The notes: a model not told the origin generated them from the letters alone. DNA of 64,000 bases from Luteolibacter ambystomatis (GCF_018137965.1 NZ_CP073100.1:1550001-1614000), one strand, 5' to 3'; positions 52,876 through 61,764 are shown, numbered from the stretch's first letter. A program made the numbers and translations.

Positions 52876-53421
52876 ATGAGCACCCGCGTCCTATGCCTGC
52901 TGGCCGATGGCTTCGAGGAACTTGAAACCATTGCTCCGGTGGATGTTCTGCGGCGTGCCGGGGTGGCGGTCACACTTGCCTCGCTGGGGGAGCTTCCGGT
53001 GACCGGTCGCAATGACATCCATCTGACAGCGGACGTCCGATTGTCGGATGAGTTGCCGGATGCTTACGATCTGCTGTTGCTGCCGGGTGGACCGGGTGTC
53101 GCCAAACTGCGGGAAGATGGTAGGCCGGCTGCTCTCGCCCGTATTTTTCACGAATCCGGCAAGCGCGTGGCGGCGATCTGTGCGGCGCCGCTCGTGCTGA
53201 AGGACGCCGGCATTCTCAGCGGCAGGCGTTTCACTGCTCACGACAGCACGTTGCGGGATCTGCCCGATGCAATCGTGAACGAACGGGTGGTGATCGAGGG
53301 AAATCTCATCACTTCCCGTGGTGCAGGCACGGCGGTGGATTTCGGTCTGGCTCTCGTCGCGGAACTCTGCGGACAGGAGCGTGCGGACGAGGTGGCGTCC
53401 TCCATCCACGCATATCTATGA
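52876..53421 (+). CDS. DJ-1/PfpI family protein (YajL/DJ-1-type)
   Basis: The 181-residue protein has the DJ-1 pattern: VLCLLADGFEELE with conserved Glu15, LLLPGGPGVA, and the nucleophile Cys102 in AAICAAPLVL. DJ-1 proteins act in protein or metabolite deglycation and oxidative stress. ATG 52876 is supported by homology and promoter; an ATG at 52864 overlaps the -10. Its 3' end overlaps that of the convergent RDD gene by 6 bp. Confidence 0.9.
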   Translation: MSTRVLCLLADGFEELETIAPVDVLRRAGVAVTLASLGELPVTGRNDIHLTADVRLSDELPDAYDLLLLPGGPGVAKLREDGRPAALARIFHESGKRVAAICAAPLVLKDAGILSGRRFTAHDSTLRDLPDAIVNERVVIEGNLITSRGAGTAVDFGLALVAELCGQERADEVASSIHAYL

Positions 53422-53907
53422 CCGGATGCCCGGCAAGGTGCCGGCCCTGACGACCCGGGTCTTCGGGATCGTGTCGTGCCAGCCGCATTTCGACACCCTG
53501 AAGAAAGAGAACGCATCGAACGGAATGAAACGGCACAACGAGCGGGCGAATGCCTGTCCGTAGGACGGTGCTTCCCCGTTCAGCGTCACGACCTTGGTGC
53601 CGGTGAAGAACTTGCCCGCCGAACGACCAAATGCTCCTTCCATCACCGTGTAGTAGGCGATGGTTACGGCATAGCTCGCGGCCAGGATTCCCCATGTGCT
53701 GCCGCCGGTTTCCCAATGCAGCCCGAGGCCCGGAATCAGCCGCAACCCTTGGAACAAAATCCGGTGTACGATGGTATCCAGAATGAGGTTGGCGAATCGA
53801 ATCCCCAACGACAAAGGAACGAATTCGTCAGGAGCATCTCCGAGGAGCTCCGGCAATCCGGGAGCAGCGGGAGGACGGTAGGGATCGACAGGCTCCGAGG
53901 GCGACAT
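53416..53907 (-). CDS. RDD family membrane protein
   Basis: The 163-residue protein opens with a Pro-rich cytoplasmic segment, followed by the RDD signature region RFANLILDTIV and helices (STWGILAASYAVTIAYYTVM) with GRSAGKFFTGTKVV. RDD proteins are small membrane proteins, some with sodium/proton exchange activity; function here is unassigned. Between it and ffh is a 60-bp gap. Confidence 0.85.
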   Translation of the reverse strand: MSPSEPVDPYRPPAAPGLPELLGDAPDEFVPLSLGIRFANLILDTIVHRILFQGLRLIPGLGLHWETGGSTWGILAASYAVTIAYYTVMEGAFGRSAGKFFTGTKVVTLNGEAPSYGQAFARSLCRFIPFDAFSFFRVSKCGWHDTIPKTRVVRAGTLPGIRS

Positions 53908-53967
53908 GGGTTTTACCTATGATTCACTCAAGCTTCCGACCCGGCGCATTCCGGCCATACCCGGATG

Positions 53968-55356
53968 TTAGAACGGAAACTTCCCGCCCAGTCCCTTGAG
54001 CATGTCGCCGAGGCCGCCCATGCCTCCGCCACCCATTCCGCCGAGTTGCTTCATCATCCCTTTCATTTTTCCCGGGGACTTCATCATCTTCCGCATCTCG
54101 CCGAACTGTTTGAGCAGCGTGTTCACCTCGGGCAGCGTTGTTCCCGAGCCAGCCGCGATGCGCGCGCGGCGCGTGCCCTTGATGATCTCCGGGCGGCGGC
54201 GCTCGTCCGGAGTCATGGACAGCACGATGGCCTCGGTGCGCTTCAGCTTGCCGGTGTCGAAGGCGTTCGAGGGAAGCTGCTTCTTGATCTTGTTGAAGCC
54301 GGGCATCAGACCGAGCAGGCCTTCGAGCGGTCCCAGCTTCTGGATCATCTTCATCTGGTCGAGGAAGTCGGTGAAATCGAACTTGCCCTCCTGCATGCGC
54401 TGCATCGAGCGCATGGCGTCTTCCTCGTTCAACTTGCCGGCGACCTGCTCGACCATGCCGACGATGTCGCCCATGCCCAGGATGCGGTCGGCCATACGGC
54501 TCGGGTGGAATTCGAAAAGCTGGTCCAGCTTCTCCCCTTCCCCGGCAAACTTGATCGGCTTTCCGGTCACGGCGCGCATCGAGAGCGCGGCACCACCGCG
54601 GGCGTCACCATCGAGCTTGGTCAGGATGATGCCGGTGATGCCCACCGCTTCATCGAAATGCTTCGCCACGGATACGGCCTGCTGGCCGGTGGCGGCATCC
54701 GCCACGAGCAGGGTTTCCTTCGGCTGGAGGAAGGCGTGCAGGCGTTTGAGTTCCTCCACGAGACGTTCGTCGATTTCCTGGCGGCCCGCGGTGTCGAAAA
54801 GGATCACCGTGCCATGTTCGCGTTCGGCCCATGCCAGCGCATCCTTCGCCACCTTTACCACGTCCTTCTCGGAGGCATCCGGCGTATAGACCGGCACGTC
54901 GATCTGCTTGGCCAGCGTCGCGAGCTGATCGATGGCTGCGGGCCGATACAAGTCGCAGGCCACCAGCAGCGGCCGGCGGCCTTCTTTCTTGAGGCGGGCT
55001 GCGAGCTTTGCGGAAGTGGTGGTCTTGCCCGCGCCGTTCAGACCGCAGATGAGGATGCGGGCCGGCGGATTGAGATCGAGCGGTGCCTGGTCGGCGCCGA
55101 GCAGGGCTTCCAGTTCATCGTGGAAGATTTTGACGATCTGCTCGCCCGGTTTGATCGACTTCAGCACCTCCGCGCCCATCGCCTTTTCCTTCACATTGGC
55201 GATGAAATCCTTCGCCACGCCGAACTCCACGTCCGCCTCAAGCAGGGCGATGCGGATCTCGCGGAGCGCGTCCGCGATGTTCTTTTCGGAAATGTGACCG
55301 ACGCCGCGGAGTTTGCGGAAGGTCTTGTCGAGATTGTCGGAAAGGGATGAGAACAT
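53968..55356 (-). CDS. ffh: Signal recognition particle GTPase Ffh
   Basis: The 462-residue protein has the N domain (LSDNLDKTFRKLRGVGHISE) and a G domain with G1 GLNGAGKTT near 104-112, DTAGR, and TKLDGDARGG. A Met-rich M domain (GEMRKMMKSPGKMKGMMKQL) ends in a Gly/Met-rich tail. Ffh with 4.5S RNA targets nascent membrane proteins. The 4.5S RNA gene was not recognised in this window. Confidence 0.97.
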   Translation of the reverse strand: MFSSLSDNLDKTFRKLRGVGHISEKNIADALREIRIALLEADVEFGVAKDFIANVKEKAMGAEVLKSIKPGEQIVKIFHDELEALLGADQAPLDLNPPARILICGLNGAGKTTTSAKLAARLKKEGRRPLLVACDLYRPAAIDQLATLAKQIDVPVYTPDASEKDVVKVAKDALAWAEREHGTVILFDTAGRQEIDERLVEELKRLHAFLQPKETLLVADAATGQQAVSVAKHFDEAVGITGIILTKLDGDARGGAALSMRAVTGKPIKFAGEGEKLDQLFEFHPSRMADRILGMGDIVGMVEQVAGKLNEEDAMRSMQRMQEGKFDFTDFLDQMKMIQKLGPLEGLLGLMPGFNKIKKQLPSNAFDTGKLKRTEAIVLSMTPDERRRPEIIKGTRRARIAAGSGTTLPEVNTLLKQFGEMRKMMKSPGKMKGMMKQLGGMGGGGMGGLGDMLKGLGGKFPF

Positions 55357-55400
55357 GGTTGGGAAAAGTTGTCAGGGTTGGGAGGGCACCATGGCGGGAC

Positions 55401-56588
55401 TCACTGTTGGGAATCGTCCGGGAGGTAGGCGGCATCGCGGTCGATCTGGAAGGACCAGCGCAATGGTGTTTCGGGAGCCTTGCCCTTGGTGTCCTTCCAC
55501 GTGACGGTGACCTGGCAGCCGGGTTGGCGGAGCTTGCGGTTCACCCGCCATGACACCCGCTTGGCCTTGGGATCGAACTGGGCGGGCACTTCACCGAAAC
55601 CGGCCACCTTCATCACCACCGAGGCGGGATCGAGATCCGCGATCGTGGCCAGATCCGCGGTGATGAGCGGCAGGCGGTTGTTGATCACCGCGCCTGCTTC
55701 CGGTGAAACCGGCACGGGAGTGGTCTGAGCGACACCCGGAGCATTCCCCGGAGCCCCGGCGACCGCGCCGCCTTCGCGGAAGGACGAGGCGAGTTCGAAA
55801 ATCTTGTCATTGTTCCCGAAGATCATGTAGCGCGGCACCGTCATTGCCGGAGTCGACCGCTTCACCTTGCCGGGAATCACCGTGAAGAGGTTGTCGTAGC
55901 CGAACTCGTCGGCCAGCTTGAACATCTCGTCGGTGTGATAGCCTCCCGGGTAGGCGTAGCTTGCGACCTTGCAGTTGAACTTGCTTTCGAGGAAACGCTT
56001 GGACTCCCCCAGTTCCTTGCGGAGGAATGCATCGTAATCATCCGGTCCTTTCTTGGCATGGGACTTCACCGTCGATGGGAACGGGTGGCTGACGGAGTGG
56101 CTGCCGATCGCCGCGCCGTTCTTCTGCATTTCCTCGATCATCGCCGAGGACATCGACTTGCCGCCCACGTCGATGTATTCCTTGTACAAATACAGGACGA
56201 ATGGGTAGTTGAACTCCTTCAGGATCGGATAGGCGTCGGTATAGACCGACTTCCAGCCGTCATCCAGGGTGATGAGCATGCAGCGTTCCGGCAGCGTCTT
56301 CTGGCCTCTCCGCCACGCGAGGTAATCGTCCAGCGAGATCACCGTGATCCCGAGCTGGCGGATGGTTTCCATCTGCTTCCGGAACTTCGAGGTCCGGATG
56401 CGCATGGCAGTCTCCGGCTGGGTCTCGGAAAGCTCGTGATAGCCCAGCACGGCCACGCGGGTGGCGTCATCCTGGATCACCGGCGGCTCCGCGGGAGGAG
56501 CGGGTGGTGCCGCTGGCGCGGGGGCCGGTTCCTGCGCATGGAGCAGCGTGGCGGCGGAGAAAAGGGCGATGAAAAAGCGGCGGAACAT
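55401..56588 (-). CDS. Polysaccharide deacetylase (NodB-like), secreted
   Basis: The 395-residue protein has a signal peptide (FFIALFSAATLLHAQ) and a Pro-rich linker. The NodB domain has the catalytic Asp pair (LITLDDGW), the zinc site HSVSHP and ASYAYPGGY. A C-terminal beta-rich region of about 110 residues follows. Substrates could be peptidoglycan, chitin-like or capsular polysaccharide. It is divergent from purC. A weak promoter (TTTCCA-N17-TACTTT on the minus strand) lies about 10 nt before the start. Confidence 0.88.
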   Translation of the reverse strand: MFRRFFIALFSAATLLHAQEPAPAPAAPPAPPAEPPVIQDDATRVAVLGYHELSETQPETAMRIRTSKFRKQMETIRQLGITVISLDDYLAWRRGQKTLPERCMLITLDDGWKSVYTDAYPILKEFNYPFVLYLYKEYIDVGGKSMSSAMIEEMQKNGAAIGSHSVSHPFPSTVKSHAKKGPDDYDAFLRKELGESKRFLESKFNCKVASYAYPGGYHTDEMFKLADEFGYDNLFTVIPGKVKRSTPAMTVPRYMIFGNNDKIFELASSFREGGAVAGAPGNAPGVAQTTPVPVSPEAGAVINNRLPLITADLATIADLDPASVVMKVAGFGEVPAQFDPKAKRVSWRVNRKLRQPGCQVTVTWKDTKGKAPETPLRWSFQIDRDAAYLPDDSQQ

Positions 56589-56671
56589 TCCGGCGCGGAA
56601 AGTAGGGCCGGAACCCCACATTGGAAAGGGCAGAAACGCCCCGCGATTTCGCTTCACACGTGCCGACTGGC

Positions 56672-56700
56672 TTGACCCTGCGGCGGCCTCCCCGTACGTA
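56672..56700 (+). promoter_or_regulatory. purC promoter, leaderless layout
   Basis: TTGACC (56672-56677), a 17-bp spacer and TACGTA (56695-56700) end 6 nt before ATG 56707. The short leader leaves no room for a purine riboswitch. Confidence 0.5.
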
Positions 56701-56706
56701 CACCCC

Positions 56707-57420
56707 ATGAATCCGCTCTACGAAGGCAAGGCGAAGCGTCTCTGGGCCACCGAGGACCCGAACGTCCTCCGCATGGAGTTCAAAAACGATGCCACGGCCT
56801 TCAACGGCGAGAAAAAGGCCCAGTTCGAGAACAAGGGCCGCCTCAACAACGCGATCAGCACCTTGATCTACGGATTCCTTGAAAAAGAAGGAGTTCCGAC
56901 CCATTTCGTGCGCCAGATCGACGACACCAATGTGGAAGTCCGCAAGGTGGACATCCTGATGGTGGAGGTGATCATCCGCAATATTTCCGCCGGCAGCTTC
57001 TGCAAGCGCACCGGCATCGAGGAAGGCCGCGCGTTCTCCCAGCCGATCATCGAGTTCTGTATCAAGAGCGACGAACTCGGCGACCCGCTGGTGAACGATG
57101 ACTACATCCGCGAGCTCAGCCTCGCTACGGCGGACGAACTCGCCTTCCTTCGCCAGTCCGCGCTGAAGGTGAACACCATCCTCACCGACTTCTTCGCCAA
57201 ATGCGGTTTGAAGCTCGTGGACTTCAAGCTCGAGTTCGGCCGTCTCGCCACCGATCCGAAGACCATCGTGCTGGCCGATGAGATCAGCCCGGACGGCTGC
57301 CGTCTGTGGGACCTGAAGACCGGCGAAAAAATGGACAAGGACCGCTTCCGCCGCGACCTCGGCAATGTCATGGAGGCCTATGCCGAAGTGCTGGAGCGCG
57401 TGAAGGAAGCCACCGCCTGA
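56707..57420 (+). CDS. purC: Phosphoribosylaminoimidazole-succinocarboxamide synthase
   Basis: The 237-residue protein is a full-length PurC (SAICAR synthetase). LYEGKAKRLW is the ATP-binding start, SAGSFCKRTGIEEG and LVDFKLEFGR the core, and DEISPDGCRLWD the family signature. It ligates aspartate to CAIR in de novo purine synthesis. Other pur genes are not adjacent. A GNAT gene follows 29 bp later. Confidence 0.97.
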   Translation: MNPLYEGKAKRLWATEDPNVLRMEFKNDATAFNGEKKAQFENKGRLNNAISTLIYGFLEKEGVPTHFVRQIDDTNVEVRKVDILMVEVIIRNISAGSFCKRTGIEEGRAFSQPIIEFCIKSDELGDPLVNDDYIRELSLATADELAFLRQSALKVNTILTDFFAKCGLKLVDFKLEFGRLATDPKTIVLADEISPDGCRLWDLKTGEKMDKDRFRRDLGNVMEAYAEVLERVKEATA

Positions 57421-57449
57421 GAATTCCGGCGGTTCACCCTCATCCCGCG

Positions 57450-57908
57450 ATGACTTCCGAACCGCCCCTCCCCATGCCCCCGGACGGTCTCACGTTCGGG
57501 GAAGTAAGCCTTTATTTTGATCGGCTGGTGCCTGCGGATCTGGTCCAGGGTTTCGCGCCCTATTACCACTTCCGCATTCTCAATCCGGATGGATGGGATG
57601 CCGGGCACGTGAATCTTCGGGTCGGAGACACCGATCACATCAATCTCTATGCCGGGCACATTGGCTACTCCGTTCATGAGCTTTATCGGGGGTTCGGCTA
57701 TGCCCGGCAGGGCTGCCTCGCGGCCGCGCCCTTCATCCGGACGATCTATCCATCCGTGATCATCACCACGGACCCGGACAATGCAGCCTCCCTGCGCACG
57801 ATTGAGAAGCTGGGCGCGGTGTTTCTGGAGGAAATCCCGGTGCCACCGCACGATCCCCAGTATCGTGGCGGCTCGCGCCGCAAGCGCCGCTTCCGCTGGG
57901 TGCCGTAG
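57450..57908 (+). CDS. GNAT family N-acetyltransferase (RimJ/RimL-like)
   Basis: The 152-residue protein has the GNAT acetyl-CoA site YSVHELYRGFGYARQGCLAA and the RimL-type TDPDNAASLRTIEKLGAVF. Its tail is very basic (RGGSRRKRRFRW). The acceptor is unknown. It follows purC by 29 bp and probably shares its transcript. Confidence 0.85.
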   Translation: MTSEPPLPMPPDGLTFGEVSLYFDRLVPADLVQGFAPYYHFRILNPDGWDAGHVNLRVGDTDHINLYAGHIGYSVHELYRGFGYARQGCLAAAPFIRTIYPSVIITTDPDNAASLRTIEKLGAVFLEEIPVPPHDPQYRGGSRRKRRFRWVP

Positions 57909-57924
57909 CCGGAACGGAAGACGA

Positions 57925-57942
57925 CCGGACATTGCTGTCCGG
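57925..57942. terminator. Hairpin between convergent GNAT and PA14-like genes
   Basis: CCGGACA (57925-57931) and TGTCCGG (57936-57942) form a perfect 7-bp stem with a TTGC loop; there is no T-run. Confidence 0.45.
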
Positions 57943-57971
57943 CCGTCCATCGTTGCATGTTACCCCGGAAA

Positions 57972-59297
57972 TCAAATGCCCGGCTTGATCTGGCCGGAGA
58001 CCAGTTTCCACACAGGGCCGCTCGGATCGAATGGCGGTGATGCCGCCGTATCCACCGGCACCGGAGGCAGATCTCCGTCCAATCGGAAAAGCGGCAGGAT
58101 CGGTGCTCCCGTTGGGGCTTTCCCATATGTCGCGCCGATCTCTTCGATGAAAAGGCTGGCACCGAAGACACCACCGGGAATCTCGCTGATGAGGATCTCA
58201 AGCGGATAGGAACTCCCCTGTCTGGCCTCGAACTCGGTGCCGAGCATGCACCCGCCCATCATGGAAGTGTAGCCGGTTGCCGTGGGATATTCATAGAAGG
58301 CCACCGGCAGCTTGAAGGCGCGGCGGAGCTCTTTTTCGAGTTCCTTGTTCTCGACTTTTCCCGCGAGAACCTTGGCGGTCTCCCCCCATACCGGACGGCC
58401 GAGATTGGCGGAGTAGTATCCGGCATCCAGCACCGACTTCCCGTCAAAGCGCACGGTGATCAGATCATCCGCCGCCCCCACGAACCGGTATCTGCCCGAC
58501 TTGGGTGGCGTCACCACCCCGCGATAGAGTACGATCCAGCGACTGGGCTGCACCTCATTCTCGCAGCGGAATGCCTTGGGGGCTTCCCCGGCCGACATGT
58601 TCGGAATATAGATGCGGGTCTGATAGAGTTTCTGCGGAGCCTGGTAGAATTTCGCGAACTCCCGTTCATTCCATCCGCGTTTCACGAAATCATTGATGAC
58701 CTTGAGAAACTCGGGTTCCGTCAGTTGGTTGGATTCCCGCTTGGTCGTTTGCTTCGTATCATAGAGGACACCCGTAAACGCATTGGCGTTCGGGTCGATC
58801 ATGCCGAACGGGCTCATCTTCCCCGCACCACCGCCGAGTCCCGGACCCATGCCGCTGCCGAAGCCCTTGCCCTGGCCATCGCCACGACCACCACCGGAAC
58901 CGCTGCCGCCGAGTCCGCCGGACAATCCGCCGCTGCTCAGCGAACCCACCGAGGACATTGCGGAAGCCGCATCCGGCTCCGGAAGCGTGAAACTGCTGCT
59001 CGCACCCTTCGCCGCCATGCGCGGAGTGTTCGGCGTGGACATGGTCGCACGCTGTTTCTTGTTGCTGATCTCCTTCACGCCCGGAGAGCCGCCACCGCCA
59101 CCCTTCGGCATGAAATCGGGATCCGGCACCTTGTCCGGGATCACTTGGAAAATCCACACCAGCCCGATCGAGAGCAGGATGGCGTGAACGATGAGGGAGA
59201 TCGAAAGCGATCCACCACCCAGTTTCTTCCAAAAAGACGGCTTGTTCTCCCGGGTGGGCGTCGCGGGCAGGTCCGGAGAGTGGTTTGCCGGTTGCAT
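57972..59297 (-). CDS. Membrane-anchored Gly-rich protein with PA14-like C-terminal domain
   Basis: The 441-residue protein has a cytoplasmic N-terminus, one helix (ISLIVHAILLSIGLVWIFQV) and a Gly-rich stretch (GGGGGSPG; GGLGGSGSGGGRGDGQGKG). A region with the pattern WIVLYRGVVTPPKSGRYRFVG...DDLITVRFDGKSVLDAG resembles a PA14 carbohydrate-binding beta barrel, and the C-terminus is Pro-rich. It is likely an envelope or substrate-binding protein. It begins 19 bp after the NHL gene stop on the same strand and is thus in its operon. Confidence 0.75.
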   Translation of the reverse strand: MQPANHSPDLPATPTRENKPSFWKKLGGGSLSISLIVHAILLSIGLVWIFQVIPDKVPDPDFMPKGGGGGSPGVKEISNKKQRATMSTPNTPRMAAKGASSSFTLPEPDAASAMSSVGSLSSGGLSGGLGGSGSGGGRGDGQGKGFGSGMGPGLGGGAGKMSPFGMIDPNANAFTGVLYDTKQTTKRESNQLTEPEFLKVINDFVKRGWNEREFAKFYQAPQKLYQTRIYIPNMSAGEAPKAFRCENEVQPSRWIVLYRGVVTPPKSGRYRFVGAADDLITVRFDGKSVLDAGYYSANLGRPVWGETAKVLAGKVENKELEKELRRAFKLPVAFYEYPTATGYTSMMGGCMLGTEFEARQGSSYPLEILISEIPGGVFGASLFIEEIGATYGKAPTGAPILPLFRLDGDLPPVPVDTAASPPFDPSGPVWKLVSGQIKPGI

Positions 59298-59316
59298 GAG
59301 CGGGCGGGGGTGAAGA

Positions 59317-60336
59317 TCAGGCCAGGAGGCGCATGCGCGAGATACGCCCCTCCTTGTTCCACTCCGACACCAGTAGATCGCCGTTGGGTTCCCAATGGAT
59401 GCCGTGGGGGGTGTAGAACACGCCTTCGCGGAAATCGCTACGAGGAACACCGTAGTTGTCCCATTGCTTGCGGTTGGGATTGTCCCCGGCGAAGGCGACC
59501 GGCGTGCCGGTCTTGTCGAGGATGGTCACGCGGCCGAGGATTTCCGAAACTGCGGCGAACTCGCCATGGAACGAAACCTGGCAGGGGCGGCGGAGGTGCT
59601 GGGAATGATGTGCCACGAACTTCCCATCGAGATCGAAGTGGCTGAGTCGCAGGTTCTCACGGTCCATGACCAGCAGCAATGGCTGGCCGAAACGGGTATC
59701 AAGTGAGATGCCATGGCAATTCCGGCATTGACCGTCCTCTCTGCCGTTGCCGGCGAAGGATTTCTTCCAGGTCTGATCCGCTCCGAACACGTGGATGCGT
59801 GAACTGCCATACCCATCGCAGACATACACGGTGCCATCCGGACCTCTCACCACCGCCGTCGGCTTCCAATCGTCCGCGGACTTCGCGCCACCCGCGTCTG
59901 GAGCGCCCATCGTCCAGACCGGCGTTCCGTCCAGCTTGAGCTTTACCGCGCGTTTGCCCACCAGCCACGCGGCGTAAATGAACTCCTCGCCATTTTCCTC
60001 CACGATCTGGAGCTGGTGGATGCCCGCGAATTCTTTTGCGATGGTGTGCGAGAATTTCCCATCCGCTCCATAAACCAGAACCGAAGCCGGGCCATCGGTG
60101 CTGGCATAGATCCGGCCCGCCTTGTCACGGGCGATGCCGCCATGGGTCGGGCCGGAAGCCACACCACCGGTCGTGGCACCCCATCCCGGCAGCGTCTCGA
60201 AAACAAAATCCCCGTTGCCTGTCCGGGCCGGTTGGATGGCCGGTGGTTCTGGCGCAGCCGCAGTCCGTTGTAGCGAGGAAGCGGCCAGTCCGGCACCTGC
60301 CAAGGCAAGAAAATCACGACGCGGGAAAGCACTCAT
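59317..60336 (-). CDS. Tat-exported NHL-repeat (six-bladed propeller) protein
   Basis: The 339-residue protein has a Tat signal (PRRDFLALAGAGLAASS) and an NHL/beta-propeller fold (GGIARDKAGRIYASTDG; AVVRGPDGTVYVCDGYGSSRIHVF; TPHGIHWEPNGDLLVSEW). Such Tat-exported NHL proteins are common in Planctomycetes and Verrucomicrobia, with unproven function. A chance-looking CRNCH in the middle is not taken as a haem site. Divergent from the AraC gene. Confidence 0.85.
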   Translation of the reverse strand: MSAFPRRDFLALAGAGLAASSLQRTAAAPEPPAIQPARTGNGDFVFETLPGWGATTGGVASGPTHGGIARDKAGRIYASTDGPASVLVYGADGKFSHTIAKEFAGIHQLQIVEENGEEFIYAAWLVGKRAVKLKLDGTPVWTMGAPDAGGAKSADDWKPTAVVRGPDGTVYVCDGYGSSRIHVFGADQTWKKSFAGNGREDGQCRNCHGISLDTRFGQPLLLVMDRENLRLSHFDLDGKFVAHHSQHLRRPCQVSFHGEFAAVSEILGRVTILDKTGTPVAFAGDNPNRKQWDNYGVPRSDFREGVFYTPHGIHWEPNGDLLVSEWNKEGRISRMRLLA

Positions 60337-60414
60337 GGAAAATAAAAAGATTGGGAAGTTCTAGCATCCCGCGATGCGGCCTCACGTTGAAAAGATTGCA
60401 ACTTCAGGTCAGTA

Positions 60415-60484
60415 GTGGCACTTTCCGGGATGTGATTCCCGTTCCCGCTTGTCGTTGGGAAGCCAGTGTTGCACTTCCCGGATG
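60415..60484. promoter_or_regulatory. Direct repeat, likely AraC operator
   Basis: GTGGCACTTTCCGGGATG (60415-60432) and GTTGCACTTCCCGGATG (60468-60484) are near-identical direct repeats 53 bp apart, about five helical turns. The second overlaps the -35 (TTGCAC) of the araC-type promoter. Tandem direct sites are the usual way AraC proteins bind. Confidence 0.6.
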
Positions 60485-60498
60485 AGGCTTCCTATGTC
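60469..60498 (+). promoter_or_regulatory. Promoter of the AraC-type regulator gene
   Basis: TTGCAC (60469-60474), an 18-bp spacer and TATGTC (60493-60498) lie 11 nt before ATG 60510, giving a leader of only a few nucleotides. The -35 falls within the second operator repeat, which would suit autoregulation. Confidence 0.5.
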
Positions 60499-60509
60499 AC
60501 GGTTTTCCC

Positions 60510-61370
60510 ATGAATCCCCCCCGAGTTCCCCAACCCAGAATTGAACTGCTGCCGACTCCGGAAGGAACAGGGGCGCTCGGTGAGATCTTCGAAGCCGCCA
60601 TCCTCCACGACATGAAGTATGCAGGTCGCGGCGAGCGGAACCGCTACTTCATCGCCCGCGCCGCGATTCTGGTTTTGGACGTTCAGGGAGAGGCGGAATA
60701 TTCGGATGAAACCGGTCGGGCGTGTCCGTTGGTGCCCGGAGACTGCATCCTGCTCGATCCGCGCCTCCGCCATTATTACGGCCCCGTCACGGGCTCCCAT
60801 TGGACGGAGATGTATGTGTGTTTCCGCGGTCCGATTTTCGACACATTGGAATTGGCCGGAAACCTGATGTCCGAACCGGTCCGCCATCTTGCTCCGGTTG
60901 CGGATTGGCAGACACGTCTGCGGAACGTGCTTCCGGGCGGTCCCGGATCGGATTCACCGGATGCGTGCATCGGGCGTTTGATCGCATTCCTGACGGAAGC
61001 CTTCCCTCCGTTGCGCCAGACCCTTCCTGTGGGAGACGCATGGATCACCCAAGCCAAACGGATGCTGGCCACGGAGAATGTCACGGTGGCGGAGGTCTCC
61101 GAAAAGCTCTCCGGAGTCGTTGGAATGGCAGCGGAGACGCTGCGCAAACGCTTCCGGCACGTGGTGGGAACCTCGATGAAAGCCTGGCAAATGGAGGCCA
61201 AGGTCGTTGCCGCCCGCAGCCTCCTGGCCCGTGGCAGTATGACCCAGAAGGAAATCGCCGCGGCTCTCGGCTTCGCCCACCCGCAGCATTTCTCGCGCTG
61301 CCTTCGCAAGGCCACCGGCAGCACCCCGGGAATGATCGCCCGGAAGCCTCCCGGAAATTCGTTGGAATAA
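60510..61370 (+). CDS. AraC family transcriptional regulator
   Basis: The 286-residue protein has an N-terminal cupin-like sensor (RNRYFIARAAILVLDVQG; VPGDCILLDPRLRHYYGPV). A C-terminal AraC double helix-turn-helix (about 180-275) follows: LSGVVGMAAETLRKRFRHVV, then QKEIAAALGFAHPQHFSRCL. The effector is unknown. Its position suggests it controls the divergent NHL/Gly-rich operon and itself. Confidence 0.9.
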   Translation: MNPPRVPQPRIELLPTPEGTGALGEIFEAAILHDMKYAGRGERNRYFIARAAILVLDVQGEAEYSDETGRACPLVPGDCILLDPRLRHYYGPVTGSHWTEMYVCFRGPIFDTLELAGNLMSEPVRHLAPVADWQTRLRNVLPGGPGSDSPDACIGRLIAFLTEAFPPLRQTLPVGDAWITQAKRMLATENVTVAEVSEKLSGVVGMAAETLRKRFRHVVGTSMKAWQMEAKVVAARSLLARGSMTQKEIAAALGFAHPQHFSRCLRKATGSTPGMIARKPPGNSLE

Positions 61371-61391
61371 ATCGACCGGTTCCGATATCTT
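61362..61391 (+). promoter_or_regulatory. Promoter of the Cys-rich protein gene, near-leaderless
   Basis: TTGGAA (61362-61367), an 18-bp spacer and TATCTT (61386-61391) end 7 nt before GTG 61399. It overlaps the end of the AraC gene. Confidence 0.45.
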
Positions 61392-61398
61392 CCGGTTG

Positions 61399-61764
61399 GT
61401 GTTTCCAAGAGCGGTCATTGGTCTGTTCCTCGCGCTGGTCTTCCAGCTCGCGCAGATCGCGCCGTGTCTGGCCGCCTCCTGCACATCAGGTCCCGAGACG
61501 GCGCAATGTGGCTGCTGTGACAAAAAGCAGGATGCCTGCCCGTGCGCTTCGAACAAAACCGAGCGCGAGCGATCCACCCCGATCGCGCCTCCCGCGCCGG
61601 AGGTGAAGGCCCATCTCGCCCTGCCATCGGTCGATCCCGTCGCTCCGCAGGCGACTCTTGCCGAAGCCGCTGCTCCGCGTGGCAGCCCGGACTCCCCGGG
61701 CGAACGCACCGCCGGCTATGCTGGTGTGACGTTGGCGGTCGCGTTCTGCAGTTTCCTCATTTGA
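61399..61764 (+). CDS. Cys-rich exported protein upstream of cusB
   Basis: The 121-residue protein has a signal peptide (FPRAVIGLFLALVFQLAQIA). A Cys cluster follows (CLAASCTSG; CGCCDKK; CPCASNK, seven Cys), then a Pro/Ala-rich linker and a hydrophobic C-terminus (YAGVTLAVAFCSFLI). No known family is recalled. Its position before CusB/CusA suggests a periplasmic copper/silver-binding or sensing role; this is inference. The start may be TTG 61396 instead. Confidence 0.6.
   Translation: MFPRAVIGLFLALVFQLAQIAPCLAASCTSGPETAQCGCCDKKQDACPCASNKTERERSTPIAPPAPEVKAHLALPSVDPVAPQATLAEAAAPRGSPDSPGERTAGYAGVTLAVAFCSFLI

Noticed and set aside
56589-56706. Purine riboswitch upstream of purC
   Set aside because: The promoter leaves essentially no leader and no aptamer-like pairing was seen.
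59317-60336. CRNCH as a c-type haem site in the NHL protein
   Set aside because: The protein has a Tat signal, whereas haem attachment to c-type cytochromes uses Sec export. The surrounding sequence is the common NHL strand motif CHGI, so the preceding Cys is probably accidental.
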